Positions 13,647 to 20,081 of a stretch of DNA of 20,081 bases are shown piece after piece. Under the pieces are notes generated by a model. It worked only from the letters and a program-made list of their open reading frames with translations, was not told the DNA's origin and did not search any database. The position numbers and the translations under genes were made by a program. How positions within the stretch are numbered: position 1 is the stretch's first letter; each line of letters opens with the position of its first letter. The stretch is from a miscellaneous Crenarchaeota group-1 archaeon SG8-32-3 (GTDB lineage: Archaea; Thermoproteota; Bathyarchaeia; Bathyarchaeales; Bathycorpusculaceae), in the NCBI GenBank assembly GCA_001273335.1, contig LFWV01000004.1, positions 1-20,081 on the forward strand, read 5' to 3'.

Positions 13647-14051
13647 TTATTTCAGTGGAACGTACATTGAAGATCGTGATGCGCCAATTCCTGGTGTTCC
13701 GTGTCTGACTGGCTTGTTTGTTATAGCGAACTCGCCTAGGTAGTGCCCAATCATCTCTGGCTTGATTTGTACAGGAACGAATTCTTTGCCATTGTGAACT
13801 GAAATTGTTGCTCCAACCATTTCTGGCAGAATAATCATGTCGCGCACATGAGTTTTAATTGTGGAGTCTTCTCCTTTCTTGGCGGCTTCTTGGGCTTTTC
13901 GCATTTTCTCCAGCAGTATCCGCTGTTCAGGGGTCAATCCTCTTTGAAGGCTTCTTCTTTGCCTTGAAGGAAGCAGATTAATGAACTCGTCCATTGACAT
14001 GCCTTGTAAGCTGCTGAGATCGTGACCACGGTACATGAATTCTTTCGGCAT
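13647..14051 (-). CDS. rps19: Small-subunit ribosomal protein uS19
   Basis: It sits in the head of the 30S subunit near uS13 and contacts tRNA-side elements. The archaeal/eukaryotic form is recognised by the start MPKEFMYRGHDLSSLQ and by the C-terminal core, THVRDMIILPEMVGATISVH, IGHYLGEFAITNKPVRHGTPGIGASRSSMYVPLK. The arginine-rich middle, LPSRQRRSLQRG, is also typical. Its 134 residues are normal. GGTGA lies 6 bases before the ATG at 14051. It is the last gene of this cluster; the genes that normally follow it (uL22, uS3) are absent. Confidence 0.96.
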   Translation of the reverse strand: MPKEFMYRGHDLSSLQGMSMDEFINLLPSRQRRSLQRGLTPEQRILLEKMRKAQEAAKKGEDSTIKTHVRDMIILPEMVGATISVHNGKEFVPVQIKPEMIGHYLGEFAITNKPVRHGTPGIGASRSSMYVPLK

Positions 14052-14097
14052 TTTTATTCACCTAACGCTAAACTCTTTAAACGCTATAAACGTTCTG

Positions 14098-14838
14098 TTA
14101 CCTCTTTCTTCGCTTCTTCTGTCCTGCTCCACTAGCGCCAATCAACCCAACTTTCTGTCCTGGCGGTGCACCATGAGAAACTGTTGTTCCCTTCCGTGCA
14201 CTCTTCTTGCTGCTGCCATACGGGTGCACAGCAGCTATCATGGCTCTTCCACGGGTTCTCGGATATTTATGTCCCTTCGCTTTCATCAGATGGAACTTTT
14301 CTCCTGCCTTAAGAAACGGCTTCTCGGTCCTACCAGCACCAGAAACCACGCCTACAGTTGCCATGCAATTATCATTAATGTATCTTGTACGGCCAGATGG
14401 CAACTTAATCATCGTGCCTTGAGGCGTATGACCCACAACAGTAGCGTACGCACCCGAAGATTTTGCCATCTTTCCCCCATCACCTGGTCGAAGTTCAAGA
14501 TTACAAACTATCGTACCCTCTGGTATTTTTCCCAATGGAATAATGTTGCCAACGTCCGCAGGAGCTTTTCCCCCCAAACTAATTTCCTGACCCTCAAAAA
14601 CCCCTTCAGGGGTAACAGTATAACACGTTTCACCATTCTCGAACCGCACAAAAGCCAAAGGAGCTCCGCGTCCAGGATCATGGACAAGCGCTTCTACAAC
14701 GCCTTTAATTGAAGTCCCAATAACTTCCTTAGGAGTTATGGTCGGCGGATACTTTGCAGGAGCAACTCTCTTGTGAGTTGAAGCTCTATAAGTTGAGCCG
14801 CCGCGACCGCGTCTTTGAACCCGAATTCTTTTACCCAT
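14098..14838 (-). CDS. rpl2: Large-subunit ribosomal protein uL2
   Basis: A core 50S protein close to the peptidyl-transferase centre and needed for subunit joining. The start MGKRIRVQRRGRGGSTYR, the central YATVVGHTPQGTMIKLPSGR and the C-terminal SHGAPPGQKVGLIGA are typical of archaeal uL2. ATG at 14838 is preferred over the adjacent TTG (14841); GAGG lies about 8 bases upstream. It has 246 residues. The normally conserved histidine-rich block near the end (MNxVDHPxGGG and following HQH) reads MIAAVHPYGSSKKSARKG here, keeping only the central HP; see findings. It is followed by uS19 after 46 bases. Confidence 0.95.
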   Translation of the reverse strand: MGKRIRVQRRGRGGSTYRASTHKRVAPAKYPPTITPKEVIGTSIKGVVEALVHDPGRGAPLAFVRFENGETCYTVTPEGVFEGQEISLGGKAPADVGNIIPLGKIPEGTIVCNLELRPGDGGKMAKSSGAYATVVGHTPQGTMIKLPSGRTRYINDNCMATVGVVSGAGRTEKPFLKAGEKFHLMKAKGHKYPRTRGRAMIAAVHPYGSSKKSARKGTTVSHGAPPGQKVGLIGASGAGQKKRRKR

Positions 14839-14859
14839 CAATAAAGCCTCAATTTAATT

Positions 14860-15123
14860 TTACAAAATACCAAGTTTAATAGCGACATCCGACGCCTTAT
14901 ATTCTGGTTTAAGCTTAACGAAAGCTTTCTTTTCTCCCTGAGGAGTTATGAGCACAGTGATTCTATCCACTTCCACTTCGTACAGCTGCTCAACAGCTTT
15001 CTTCACGTCGCTTTTGCCAGCTTTAACATTAACTATGAAAATGAGTTTATTTTCTTTTTCAACCATGAGGCTGGCAGCTTCCGTCATCAACGGATAAAAT
15101 ATAACCTCAGCAGGGTCCATCAT
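14860..15123 (-). CDS. rpl23: Large-subunit ribosomal protein uL23
   Basis: It lies at the exit of the peptide tunnel, where SRP and the translocon dock. The fold is seen as VIFYPLMTEAASLMVEKENKL, then FIVNVKAGKSDVKKAVEQLYEVEVDRITVLITPQGEKKAFVKL. Its 87 residues fit the short archaeal form. Two ATG codons in tandem (15123 and 15120) overlap the stop of uL4 by a few bases, implying translational coupling. GGAGG inside the end of the uL4 gene lies 9 bases before the first ATG. Confidence 0.96.
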   Translation of the reverse strand: MMDPAEVIFYPLMTEAASLMVEKENKLIFIVNVKAGKSDVKKAVEQLYEVEVDRITVLITPQGEKKAFVKLKPEYKASDVAIKLGIL

Positions 15124-15914
15124 TCGCCTATTCCTCCACCATAAATTTTATCCAATTGTTCAATCGCGCCGTTGCTCCACAACGTCAACCTGCCCGGATG
15201 CGTTCCCGGCGCCAACATCTCTGCGTTAAGATTATTCACTGTTATAACATCTACGCCTGGAAGGTTACTTGCCGCTTTAACTAAGCCTCTGTTATCAGCC
15301 ACTACGATAAGAGGTCCTACGGCTTGCTTCATTTTTCTGCCTCTGCGTTTGCCTTTGCCAGCACGGATTTTTCGGCTGGCTCTTACGCGGTTAATGTCAG
15401 ATATGACACCCAAGCTTGTGAGCGCCTCTTCCACTTCTTTGGTTTTCGTTAGCTCCTCAATTGAGCTTGTGACTATTAAGGGAATTTGAGTGGCATCTCC
15501 GATTGCGTGACCTCGAGAAGTTACGTTTTCTTTTAAGGCTGTGGCTGCTATAGCCGAGCGTAAAGCGAGACGTGCTTCTTTTTTAGAGATACGTTTTACA
15601 ATCTTCTTTTCAGATCTCGGTGGGTGTGGTTGTCTTCCGCCAACGGTACTAGGCGCTAAAGCCGCTCTTCCTCCTCCACCTTTCACTCGCGGTATCCTTG
15701 CTATGCCCATTCCTGTGCCACGTGATTCTGCGCTGGTTTTCTTTCCTGCCATGGGGTCACGGCCTTGTGGTTGAAGCCTTCGGGATTGGATGGCGAGGAC
15801 AGCGCGTTTTATGACATCTGGTCTTAAGGGTGTTTCGAAAACGTGTGGTAGTGTTGTTTTGCCTACGGTTTTTCCTTGCAGGTCAAAGACTTTCACTGTT
15901 TTTTGTGCTGGCAC
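15120..15914 (-). CDS. rpl4: Large-subunit ribosomal protein uL4
   Basis: An early-assembly 50S protein with a long loop lining the peptide tunnel. The archaeal/eukaryotic L4/L1e form is seen in the start VFDLQGKTVGKTTLPHVFETPLR (in two parts), the Arg/Gly-rich tunnel loop with SRGTGMGIARIPRVKGGG and GGRQPHPPRSEKK (about residues 64-105), and the C-terminal VDVITVNNLNAEMLAPGTHPGRLTLW. It has 264 residues. It starts with GTG at 15914, 13 bases after the uL3 stop; GGAG lies about 9 bases upstream. Its stop overlaps the uL23 start. Confidence 0.96.
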   Translation of the reverse strand: MPAQKTVKVFDLQGKTVGKTTLPHVFETPLRPDVIKRAVLAIQSRRLQPQGRDPMAGKKTSAESRGTGMGIARIPRVKGGGGRAALAPSTVGGRQPHPPRSEKKIVKRISKKEARLALRSAIAATALKENVTSRGHAIGDATQIPLIVTSSIEELTKTKEVEEALTSLGVISDINRVRASRKIRAGKGKRRGRKMKQAVGPLIVVADNRGLVKAASNLPGVDVITVNNLNAEMLAPGTHPGRLTLWSNGAIEQLDKIYGGGIGE

Positions 15915-15927
15915 CGGTTTGTCTCCG

Positions 15928-16941
15928 TTATTTTCCTTGAGGTGATTCTAGTGATGTGTACGTGATTTGAGGGGGTGTTTCAGTTGTTTCTTTTGGTGGT
16001 CGTGCTGGATGGCGTAGGCGTATGGCGCGTTTTTCTGTGCCGGGTATACTGCCTTCTATAAGTATGTATGGTCCTTTCAGTTGACCATAGCGTATGTAGC
16101 CGCCTTTAACGGTTATTTCTTTGCCGTCTTTGCCTATTTTGAGGATGCGTTTGTTGTATTCTATGCGTTGATGATACCCCATTTGTCCTGCGCGTGGCAC
16201 TGAGTACATGACATGGGCGGGTTTCCAGGGGCCGAGTGTGGCGACGCCGCGTTTGGTTTTTCGTCCTTTGTGTTGGAGTATGGTTACGCCCCAGCGTTTG
16301 ACTGGGCCTTGGAAGCCTTTGCCTGTGGTTACTGCGGCGATGTCCGTGTGTTGTCCTTCTTTGAAGACTTCTTCAGCGGTTACTGTTTTGCCTAGGAGCG
16401 TTTTTGCGTATTCAAGTTGTTGCGGGATTGTAGCACCGCCGATTTGGACTTCGGTTATGTCTGGTTTCTTTTTGGCTAAGCTTGTTTGTTTGGGTTGTGT
16501 TGCTGTGATTACACGGACAGTGGCTGTTTTTTCAAGGTTTTTGTATAGGTTTTTGAGCATTTTTTCCGTGTCAAAGTTATCTGGCAAGACAAGCGCACGG
16601 TCGAGTTCTGCTGGTGGGTCTTTCATCCAAGCTTCAGTTAAGTGTCTAAGCCCGTATAGGGTTTTTGTATAGGTACGTATGCCAATTATTAGGATCGGGG
16701 GAGTTTCTATTACGGTTGCGGGGCGCACAACCTCTTTGCCGAAGTTTGGGCTGCGTTTTCGGTCTTCTATGGTGAAAACGTAGGTCATTCCCGCTTTGTA
16801 ACCTGTAAAGCCTAAAAGCCTAGGTGTATCCGCCTCAAGTTTAGGCCAATAGCGGATTCGCGCGACTGGTTTTTTAGCGCGTTTCCTAGGTAAATAAGCA
16901 AGTGAACCATGTTTCGGGGCGTGTTTTTTTCGGTGTCCCAT
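15928..16941 (-). CDS. rpl3: Large-subunit ribosomal protein uL3
   Basis: One of the first proteins in 50S assembly, with an extension reaching the peptidyl-transferase centre. Archaeal features are the start MGHRKKHAPKHGSLAYLPRKR, LLGFTGYKAGMTYV, and the key loop TTGKGFQGPVKRWGV (about residues 207-221) followed by HKGRKTKRGVATLGPW. Its 337 residues are normal for archaea. It is the first gene of the operon uL3-uL4-uL23-uL2-uS19. A strong TATA box (minus strand, 17050-17059) predicts a leader of roughly 80 bases, and a second box near 17015-17024 could give a shorter one. Confidence 0.97.
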   Translation of the reverse strand: MGHRKKHAPKHGSLAYLPRKRAKKPVARIRYWPKLEADTPRLLGFTGYKAGMTYVFTIEDRKRSPNFGKEVVRPATVIETPPILIIGIRTYTKTLYGLRHLTEAWMKDPPAELDRALVLPDNFDTEKMLKNLYKNLEKTATVRVITATQPKQTSLAKKKPDITEVQIGGATIPQQLEYAKTLLGKTVTAEEVFKEGQHTDIAAVTTGKGFQGPVKRWGVTILQHKGRKTKRGVATLGPWKPAHVMYSVPRAGQMGYHQRIEYNKRILKIGKDGKEITVKGGYIRYGQLKGPYILIEGSIPGTEKRAIRLRHPARPPKETTETPPQITYTSLESPQGK

Positions 16942-17049
16942 TTTATTTCCGCTTCGCGTCTTTTAGCAATGACAAACTCAGGTAATAAACGTTACCATCT
17001 ATTTTAGCTGTATAAACATTTTCTGATTTGCTTAAAATAGGCTATACCC

Positions 17050-17059
17050 TTTTTATATA
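17050..17059 (-). promoter_or_regulatory. TATA box of the ribosomal protein operon
   Basis: On the minus strand GGTATATAAAAAGGG contains a near-ideal archaeal TATA box, about 110 bases before the uL3 ATG. With the usual spacing of about 26 bases to the transcript start, the leader would be about 80 bases, long for an archaeal mRNA and able to hold a regulatory structure. Confidence 0.6.
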
Positions 17060-17308
17060 CCACCATAAACTTTTCTGAAACCACGTTTGTTGCGGGTAGA
17101 TTCCCTCTGCATTTTCTGCAATTAACGTCTATCAGACGGCAAATATTGTTGTTTTTGGGTTATGATATTATTTCGGCGCGATTTGTATATGTGTCTAGAA
17201 ACGTAAAGGATGCATTGAAAACATTTTCGTGATCTTTTGTTGTGCTGTTGTTTCTATGTTTTACTGAAAGCTTCATAAAACGTAGAAAGACCATTAAAGC
17301 TGGGCTGG

Positions 17309-17315
17309 AAAAAAA
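17309..17315 (-). terminator. T-run after the membrane-anchored protein gene
   Basis: On the minus strand a run of seven T begins about 12 bases after the stop codon of the 17327-17959 gene, a typical archaeal T-run terminator. Confidence 0.5.
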
Positions 17316-17326
17316 TAGGTGGTGAG

Positions 17327-17959
17327 TTATTGCAACGCGGGTATGTTTGTTTCTACTAGGTTTATGTCTAATTCTAAGCCGCCATCTTGCAGTTCTATGT
17401 TTGTCATGCTCATCGTCATCTTCAATGGCCATTCAATTGCCTTGTCGACATAAACAGTCAGCGCTAGACCCTCGTCTGAGATTTCATACTCGTAAACTAT
17501 GCAGGTTCTTGTGCCTAGACCTTCGATATTCACGGTGGACTCATAGCTGTTTGTAAGGTCTATGTCTTCGTCTTCGAATGCGGTCATTAAGCCCATTTCT
17601 GATAGGGGAACCCATGCGCTTTCTTCGTTCTGCTCAGTGTCTCCACCATATTCCCCGAACGAAGAACTCATTTGGAAGGAGGTGGAAATTAAAGCGTGTG
17701 TATCGTTGAAGTCAACAATTTCTTGTCGTATAGTGAAATCTATGCTCATTAACATGTCTAAAATGCTGCCAAGGTCCTCAGCAGAAATCGAAGCTGAGCC
17801 TTCATATGTTGCGTATGCGCCTTTGAACAGCCAGGCATCTTGACCTTGGGACTGAGGACTCGAGATGAATGCGCTGACGAGTAAAGCGCCAACAACGACG
17901 GCGACAGCTACAATGGCTATTACTACAATCAGTTTAGTGTTGCTTTTGGGCTGTGTCAT
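17327..17959 (-). CDS. Membrane-anchored extracytoplasmic protein, unknown function
   Basis: I do not recognise this 210-residue protein. It begins with a short basic head (MTQPKSNTK) and one long hydrophobic segment (about residues 9-31, LIVVIAIVAVAVVVGALLVSAF), which acts as a signal anchor. The rest is acidic and beta-rich, rich in Ser, Thr, Glu and Asp, and lies outside the membrane. There is no lipobox cysteine. Tyr, Glu and Leu patterns near the end (CIVYEYEISDEGLALTVYVD) suggest a beta-sheet domain like LolA-type or other small extracellular folds, without firm ground. ATG 17959 is chosen because it gives a normal signal anchor; the frame is open to 18073, but that extension has no coding look. 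GGAGAAG lies about 18 bases upstream, rather far. Confidence 0.65.
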   Translation of the reverse strand: MTQPKSNTKLIVVIAIVAVAVVVGALLVSAFISSPQSQGQDAWLFKGAYATYEGSASISAEDLGSILDMLMSIDFTIRQEIVDFNDTHALISTSFQMSSSFGEYGGDTEQNEESAWVPLSEMGLMTAFEDEDIDLTNSYESTVNIEGLGTRTCIVYEYEISDEGLALTVYVDKAIEWPLKMTMSMTNIELQDGGLELDINLVETNIPALQ

Positions 17960-18069
17960 ATTCGTTGAGTAATTAACTTCTCCAGATTCCAATTCTGGAC
18001 ACCGCATGAAAGTACAAAAAACCGTTAATAATAGCTTGTGCACCAAGAATATTAATTGATAAAAATTAG

Positions 18070-18684
18070 TCAAATTTGGGATTCTATGAGTTTAATTTTC
18101 TCAAATAACGGCAAGGCATACTCCGCAACAACCCTTGTGCTCATACCACAAGCCGCGAATCTACGCAAGGACTCATCCACGTCCGCCAAAGTAGACTGCA
18201 TAAGAAAAACACGACCAGTCTTCTTCAGATGGTTCGGTATCTCGGAAATAAAGCGGTTGATGACTTGCCTGCCTGTAGCGCCTCCAGCCCAAGCACGTTC
18301 AATCCAAGCCTCTGTTTCCGCATTGTTCACGGGCAGGTAAGGCGCATTAAAAAGCACAACATCAAACTTGAATCGTCCACTTAATGGCATGAACAGGTCT
18401 CCTTGTAGGTAGCGCATCTTGTTTTGCACATCATTGAGATTCGCGTTTTCTCTTGCACAGCTAATAGCGAACGGGTTCACGTCAACAGCCACTACGGTTT
18501 TAGCCTTTTCAGCAGCGATTATGCCTAGTATGCCACATCCAGTGCCCATATCGAGAACAGTTTCAGCTTTCTGCACCTCGAGGTTTTCAGCGAAGAGAAA
18601 CGAGTCTTCAGCAGGCTCGTAAACATCCTCCCAAACATCAAAAAAGTAATCGCTGAAGTAAACTCGTTTAGCGGATAAGGACAT
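18070..18684 (-). CDS. hemK: HemK2/Mtq2-type glutamine N5-methyltransferase
   Basis: A class I SAM methyltransferase of the HemK2/N6AMT1 branch, which methylates the glutamine of the GGQ motif in release factor aRF1/eRF1. Features: VYEPAEDSFL (residues 21-30), typical of this branch; SAM motif I LDMGTGCG (44-51); the acidic end of strand 2 in AVDVNP (66-71); and the substrate motif FNAPYLP (112-118), where NPPY is usual. Its 204 residues are typical. ATG 18684 has GGAGAG 7 bases upstream, which favours it over the TTG at 18699. The start overlaps the end of ksgA by 17 bases, so the two are translated as a unit. Confidence 0.88.
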   Translation of the reverse strand: MSLSAKRVYFSDYFFDVWEDVYEPAEDSFLFAENLEVQKAETVLDMGTGCGILGIIAAEKAKTVVAVDVNPFAISCARENANLNDVQNKMRYLQGDLFMPLSGRFKFDVVLFNAPYLPVNNAETEAWIERAWAGGATGRQVINRFISEIPNHLKKTGRVFLMQSTLADVDESLRRFAACGMSTRVVAEYALPLFEKIKLIESQI

Positions 18685-19486
18685 TTGATAACTCTCCAAA
18701 AGTTTCAGGCTTCAATTCCCTCACGCGCTTTTCGCCAAACGAAAAAGTGGAAGCTGTTTTTTGCGCGTCCTCTTTGTTAATCTTGAATGCGCTTTTGATA
18801 AAGGGTGAAAGTGCGTTGCTGAGTTTCTTGTTGCGTTGCGTGAAGAGCCAGCGTACCATTCGCCTGAAAAACTCCTTGTCCTTGACCTCAAAAGGCGATG
18901 TTTTCCAAGGTGTTAAGCGCACTATAATGGAATCTACTTCTGGCGGGGGATAGAACATGAAATTGGGCACCGAATCCAAAAGCTGAACCTCTGTGCTTTG
19001 GCAAGTGGCAACTGTTAGCCATCCGTACTCCTCACTTCCCACAGCCGCCACAAGACGCTCTGCAAACTCTTTCTGTAAAACCAAGACTGCACAGCAAAAA
19101 TTTCTATCAAAAAGCCACAGGAGCAGGCGCGAAGAAATCTGGTAAGGTGGAATCGAAACCACCTTGTTGAAGTTTGGAACCGCCGTCTTCAACACGTCAC
19201 CTTCAATCACCGTCACGTTCGCTAAGCCCTTAAGATTTTCACGTAGCACCATGGCGACGCGGGGGTCTTTTTCAACCGCCAAAACGTTTTCGCATCTTTT
19301 CGCGAGAAAACGAGTCAAGAACCCAAAACCCGCGCCAGCATCCAACACCACCTCCGTCTTGCCTAGTGAAGCATAATTGGTTAATTTAGGAAAAATCGAA
19401 GGCTCAACAATAAAATTTTGTCCCAGAAGCTTGTTCGGAATAATTCGTAACTCTCGAAGCAACCGCTTCGTTTCTGAAACGCTCAT
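18668..19486 (-). CDS. ksgA: 16S rRNA dimethyladenosine transferase KsgA/Dim1
   Basis: It dimethylates two adjacent adenines near the 3' end of 16S rRNA, a late quality-control step of small-subunit assembly. Visible are LGQNF (21-25), SAM motif I LDAGAGFG (48-55), Glu72 in AVEKDP, Asp97 in EGDVLK, and the C-terminal domain with FYPPPEVDSIIVRL and LFTQRNKKL. Motif IV, normally NLPY, reads SIPPY (111-115) here, losing the Asn. Length (272) is normal. ATG 19486 is chosen; a GTG directly before it (19489) is an alternative. It follows the DUF655 gene by about 24 bases and overlaps hemK, the usual archaeal order. Confidence 0.93.
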   Translation of the reverse strand: MSVSETKRLLRELRIIPNKLLGQNFIVEPSIFPKLTNYASLGKTEVVLDAGAGFGFLTRFLAKRCENVLAVEKDPRVAMVLRENLKGLANVTVIEGDVLKTAVPNFNKVVSIPPYQISSRLLLWLFDRNFCCAVLVLQKEFAERLVAAVGSEEYGWLTVATCQSTEVQLLDSVPNFMFYPPPEVDSIIVRLTPWKTSPFEVKDKEFFRRMVRWLFTQRNKKLSNALSPFIKSAFKINKEDAQKTASTFSFGEKRVRELKPETFGELSNVLIR

Positions 19487-19510
19487 CACTAATGCCTTTC
19501 ACACAACGAC

Positions 19511-20077
19511 TTAATGAACCCGAGTGAACAACCGATACTTGCTGTCGCCTTCAAGCTCCTCAAGCACACGCTTCGTAACCAACTTCACAGGATTCGGCAA
19601 CTCAGTTCGCTTCTGCAAATCATCAAAACTATCAAATGTCTTCTTCTCACGCTGGTTAATCACCTGCCACATATATTTCTTGCCTATTCCAGGCACTAAC
19701 TCTAACGCGTGCATACGCGGCGTTACAGCTCGCGCCGTGTTAAAAAAATTCACAAACCACTTCTCACGGTTTAAAACTATGCGGCTAACTACGCTTGGCA
19801 GCTCCGCTTTAGCAGCAGCTGTCAACTCGTCAAAGCCGACACGCCCGATAATATACGTAACCTCTTCCCGAGCATCCTTCCCCACGTATACCCGGTCATT
19901 AGGCTTAAGCATCACTCCTTCTTTTACTAATGCCTCCAACAAAGTGAAAAATTCTTCACCCACACACTGAATTAGAGCTCCCGCTCTGTAACCTGCCCGA
20001 CCAGTGGCGCGAAAACCTGGTCTGCCATGCGGCAAGAAATCTAACACGTAAGCGTGTGCTTCGTATCGCTTCTCCAT
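19511..20077 (-). CDS. DUF655 family protein with helix-hairpin-helix
   Basis: An archaeal DUF655 protein of about 190 residues. The N-terminal part (about 1-80) carries YVLDFLPHGRPG and VMLKPNDRVYVGKDAREEV, which look like an OB-type nucleic-acid fold. A helix-hairpin-helix, LELVPGIGKKYMWQVINQR, spans about 125-143. It therefore probably binds RNA or DNA. In many archaea it sits between the rpl21e-rpoF pair and ksgA-hemK, and the same downstream order is seen here, suggesting a role in ribosome or transcription biology; the exact function is unknown. The ATG at 20075-20077 is 4 bases from the window edge, so the gene appears complete, but an upstream start cannot be ruled out. Confidence 0.88.
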   Translation of the reverse strand: MEKRYEAHAYVLDFLPHGRPGFRATGRAGYRAGALIQCVGEEFFTLLEALVKEGVMLKPNDRVYVGKDAREEVTYIIGRVGFDELTAAAKAELPSVVSRIVLNREKWFVNFFNTARAVTPRMHALELVPGIGKKYMWQVINQREKKTFDSFDDLQKRTELPNPVKLVTKRVLEELEGDSKYRLFTRVH

Positions 20078-20081
20078 AATG

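Larger units (their letters stand above)
16942..17326. other. Non-coding gap: uL3 leader and 3' end of the next gene
   Basis: The part next to uL3 holds its promoter and leader. A short hairpin CGTCT-ATC-AGACG lies near 17127-17139. On the far side a minus-strand run of seven T (17309-17315) ends the next gene. Small ORFs in the gap lack coding character. I see no RNA gene. Confidence 0.6.

Noticed and set aside
17960..18073. N-terminal extension of the membrane-anchored protein
   Set aside because: It would place a second hydrophobic stretch ahead of the clear signal anchor; the DNA looks like AT-rich spacer with promoter-like boxes.

Overview
The window reads as chromosomal DNA of an archaeon. 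It encodes geranylgeranylglyceryl phosphate synthase (ether lipids), the large subunit of the archaea-specific DNA polymerase D, a translation factor of the eIF5A type, Nob1, Sec61 beta and archaeal ribosomal proteins. Starts often carry GGTGA/GGAG ribosome-binding sites and A/T-rich TATA-like boxes. Polymerase D together with an Elf1-type zinc ribbon and an interrupted S10 cluster suggests a TACK-group archaeon such as Bathyarchaeia. That placement is inference; there is no rRNA gene here to test it. No insertion sequence, prophage, CRISPR array or tRNA was seen.

Layout. (1) 1-1193: a small unrecognised gene (minus) and a roughly 580-base non-coding stretch that ends in a dense cluster of TGTGAT/ATCACA half-sites. 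(2) 1194-2889 (minus): nadE followed after 4 bases by a nitrilase-superfamily amidase. (3) 2991-7568 (plus): Elf1-like zinc ribbon, GGGP synthase, DNA polymerase D large subunit. (4) 7657-8816: four small genes in two convergent pairs: a winged-helix protein against a MazG-type pyrophosphohydrolase, and Sec61 beta against a possible Sm-like protein. (5) 9081-12338: a DUF2070 membrane protein (plus), then NAD kinase and Nob1 (minus). (6) 12339-12988: a long non-coding stretch with several hairpins and one tiny candidate ORF. (7) 12989-13381: translation factor 5A. (8) 13441-13504: a textbook archaeal C/D box guide RNA. (9) 13647-16941 (minus): ribosomal proteins uL3-uL4-uL23-uL2-uS19, stopping abruptly after uS19. 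(10) 17327-17959: a membrane-anchored extracytoplasmic protein of unknown function. (11) 18070-20077 (minus): DUF655, KsgA/Dim1 and a HemK2-type methyltransferase.

Most of the window serves making, modifying and using ribosomes: ribosomal proteins, Nob1 (16S 3'-end maturation), KsgA (16S dimethylation), a 2'-O-methylation guide RNA, eIF5A, and HemK2 (release-factor methylation). A second thread is NAD(P) supply (NadE, nitrilase neighbour, NAD kinase).

The strongest item not expected from protein genes is the C/D guide RNA. It has ideal 12/12 spacing and a 7-bp terminal stem, and its D' guide appears to match the peptidyl-transferase region of 23S rRNA. Other points worth a look are the half-site cluster upstream of the unknown gene, the two structured islands before the 5A gene, the altered histidine-rich motif of uL2, and the unusual motif IV of KsgA.
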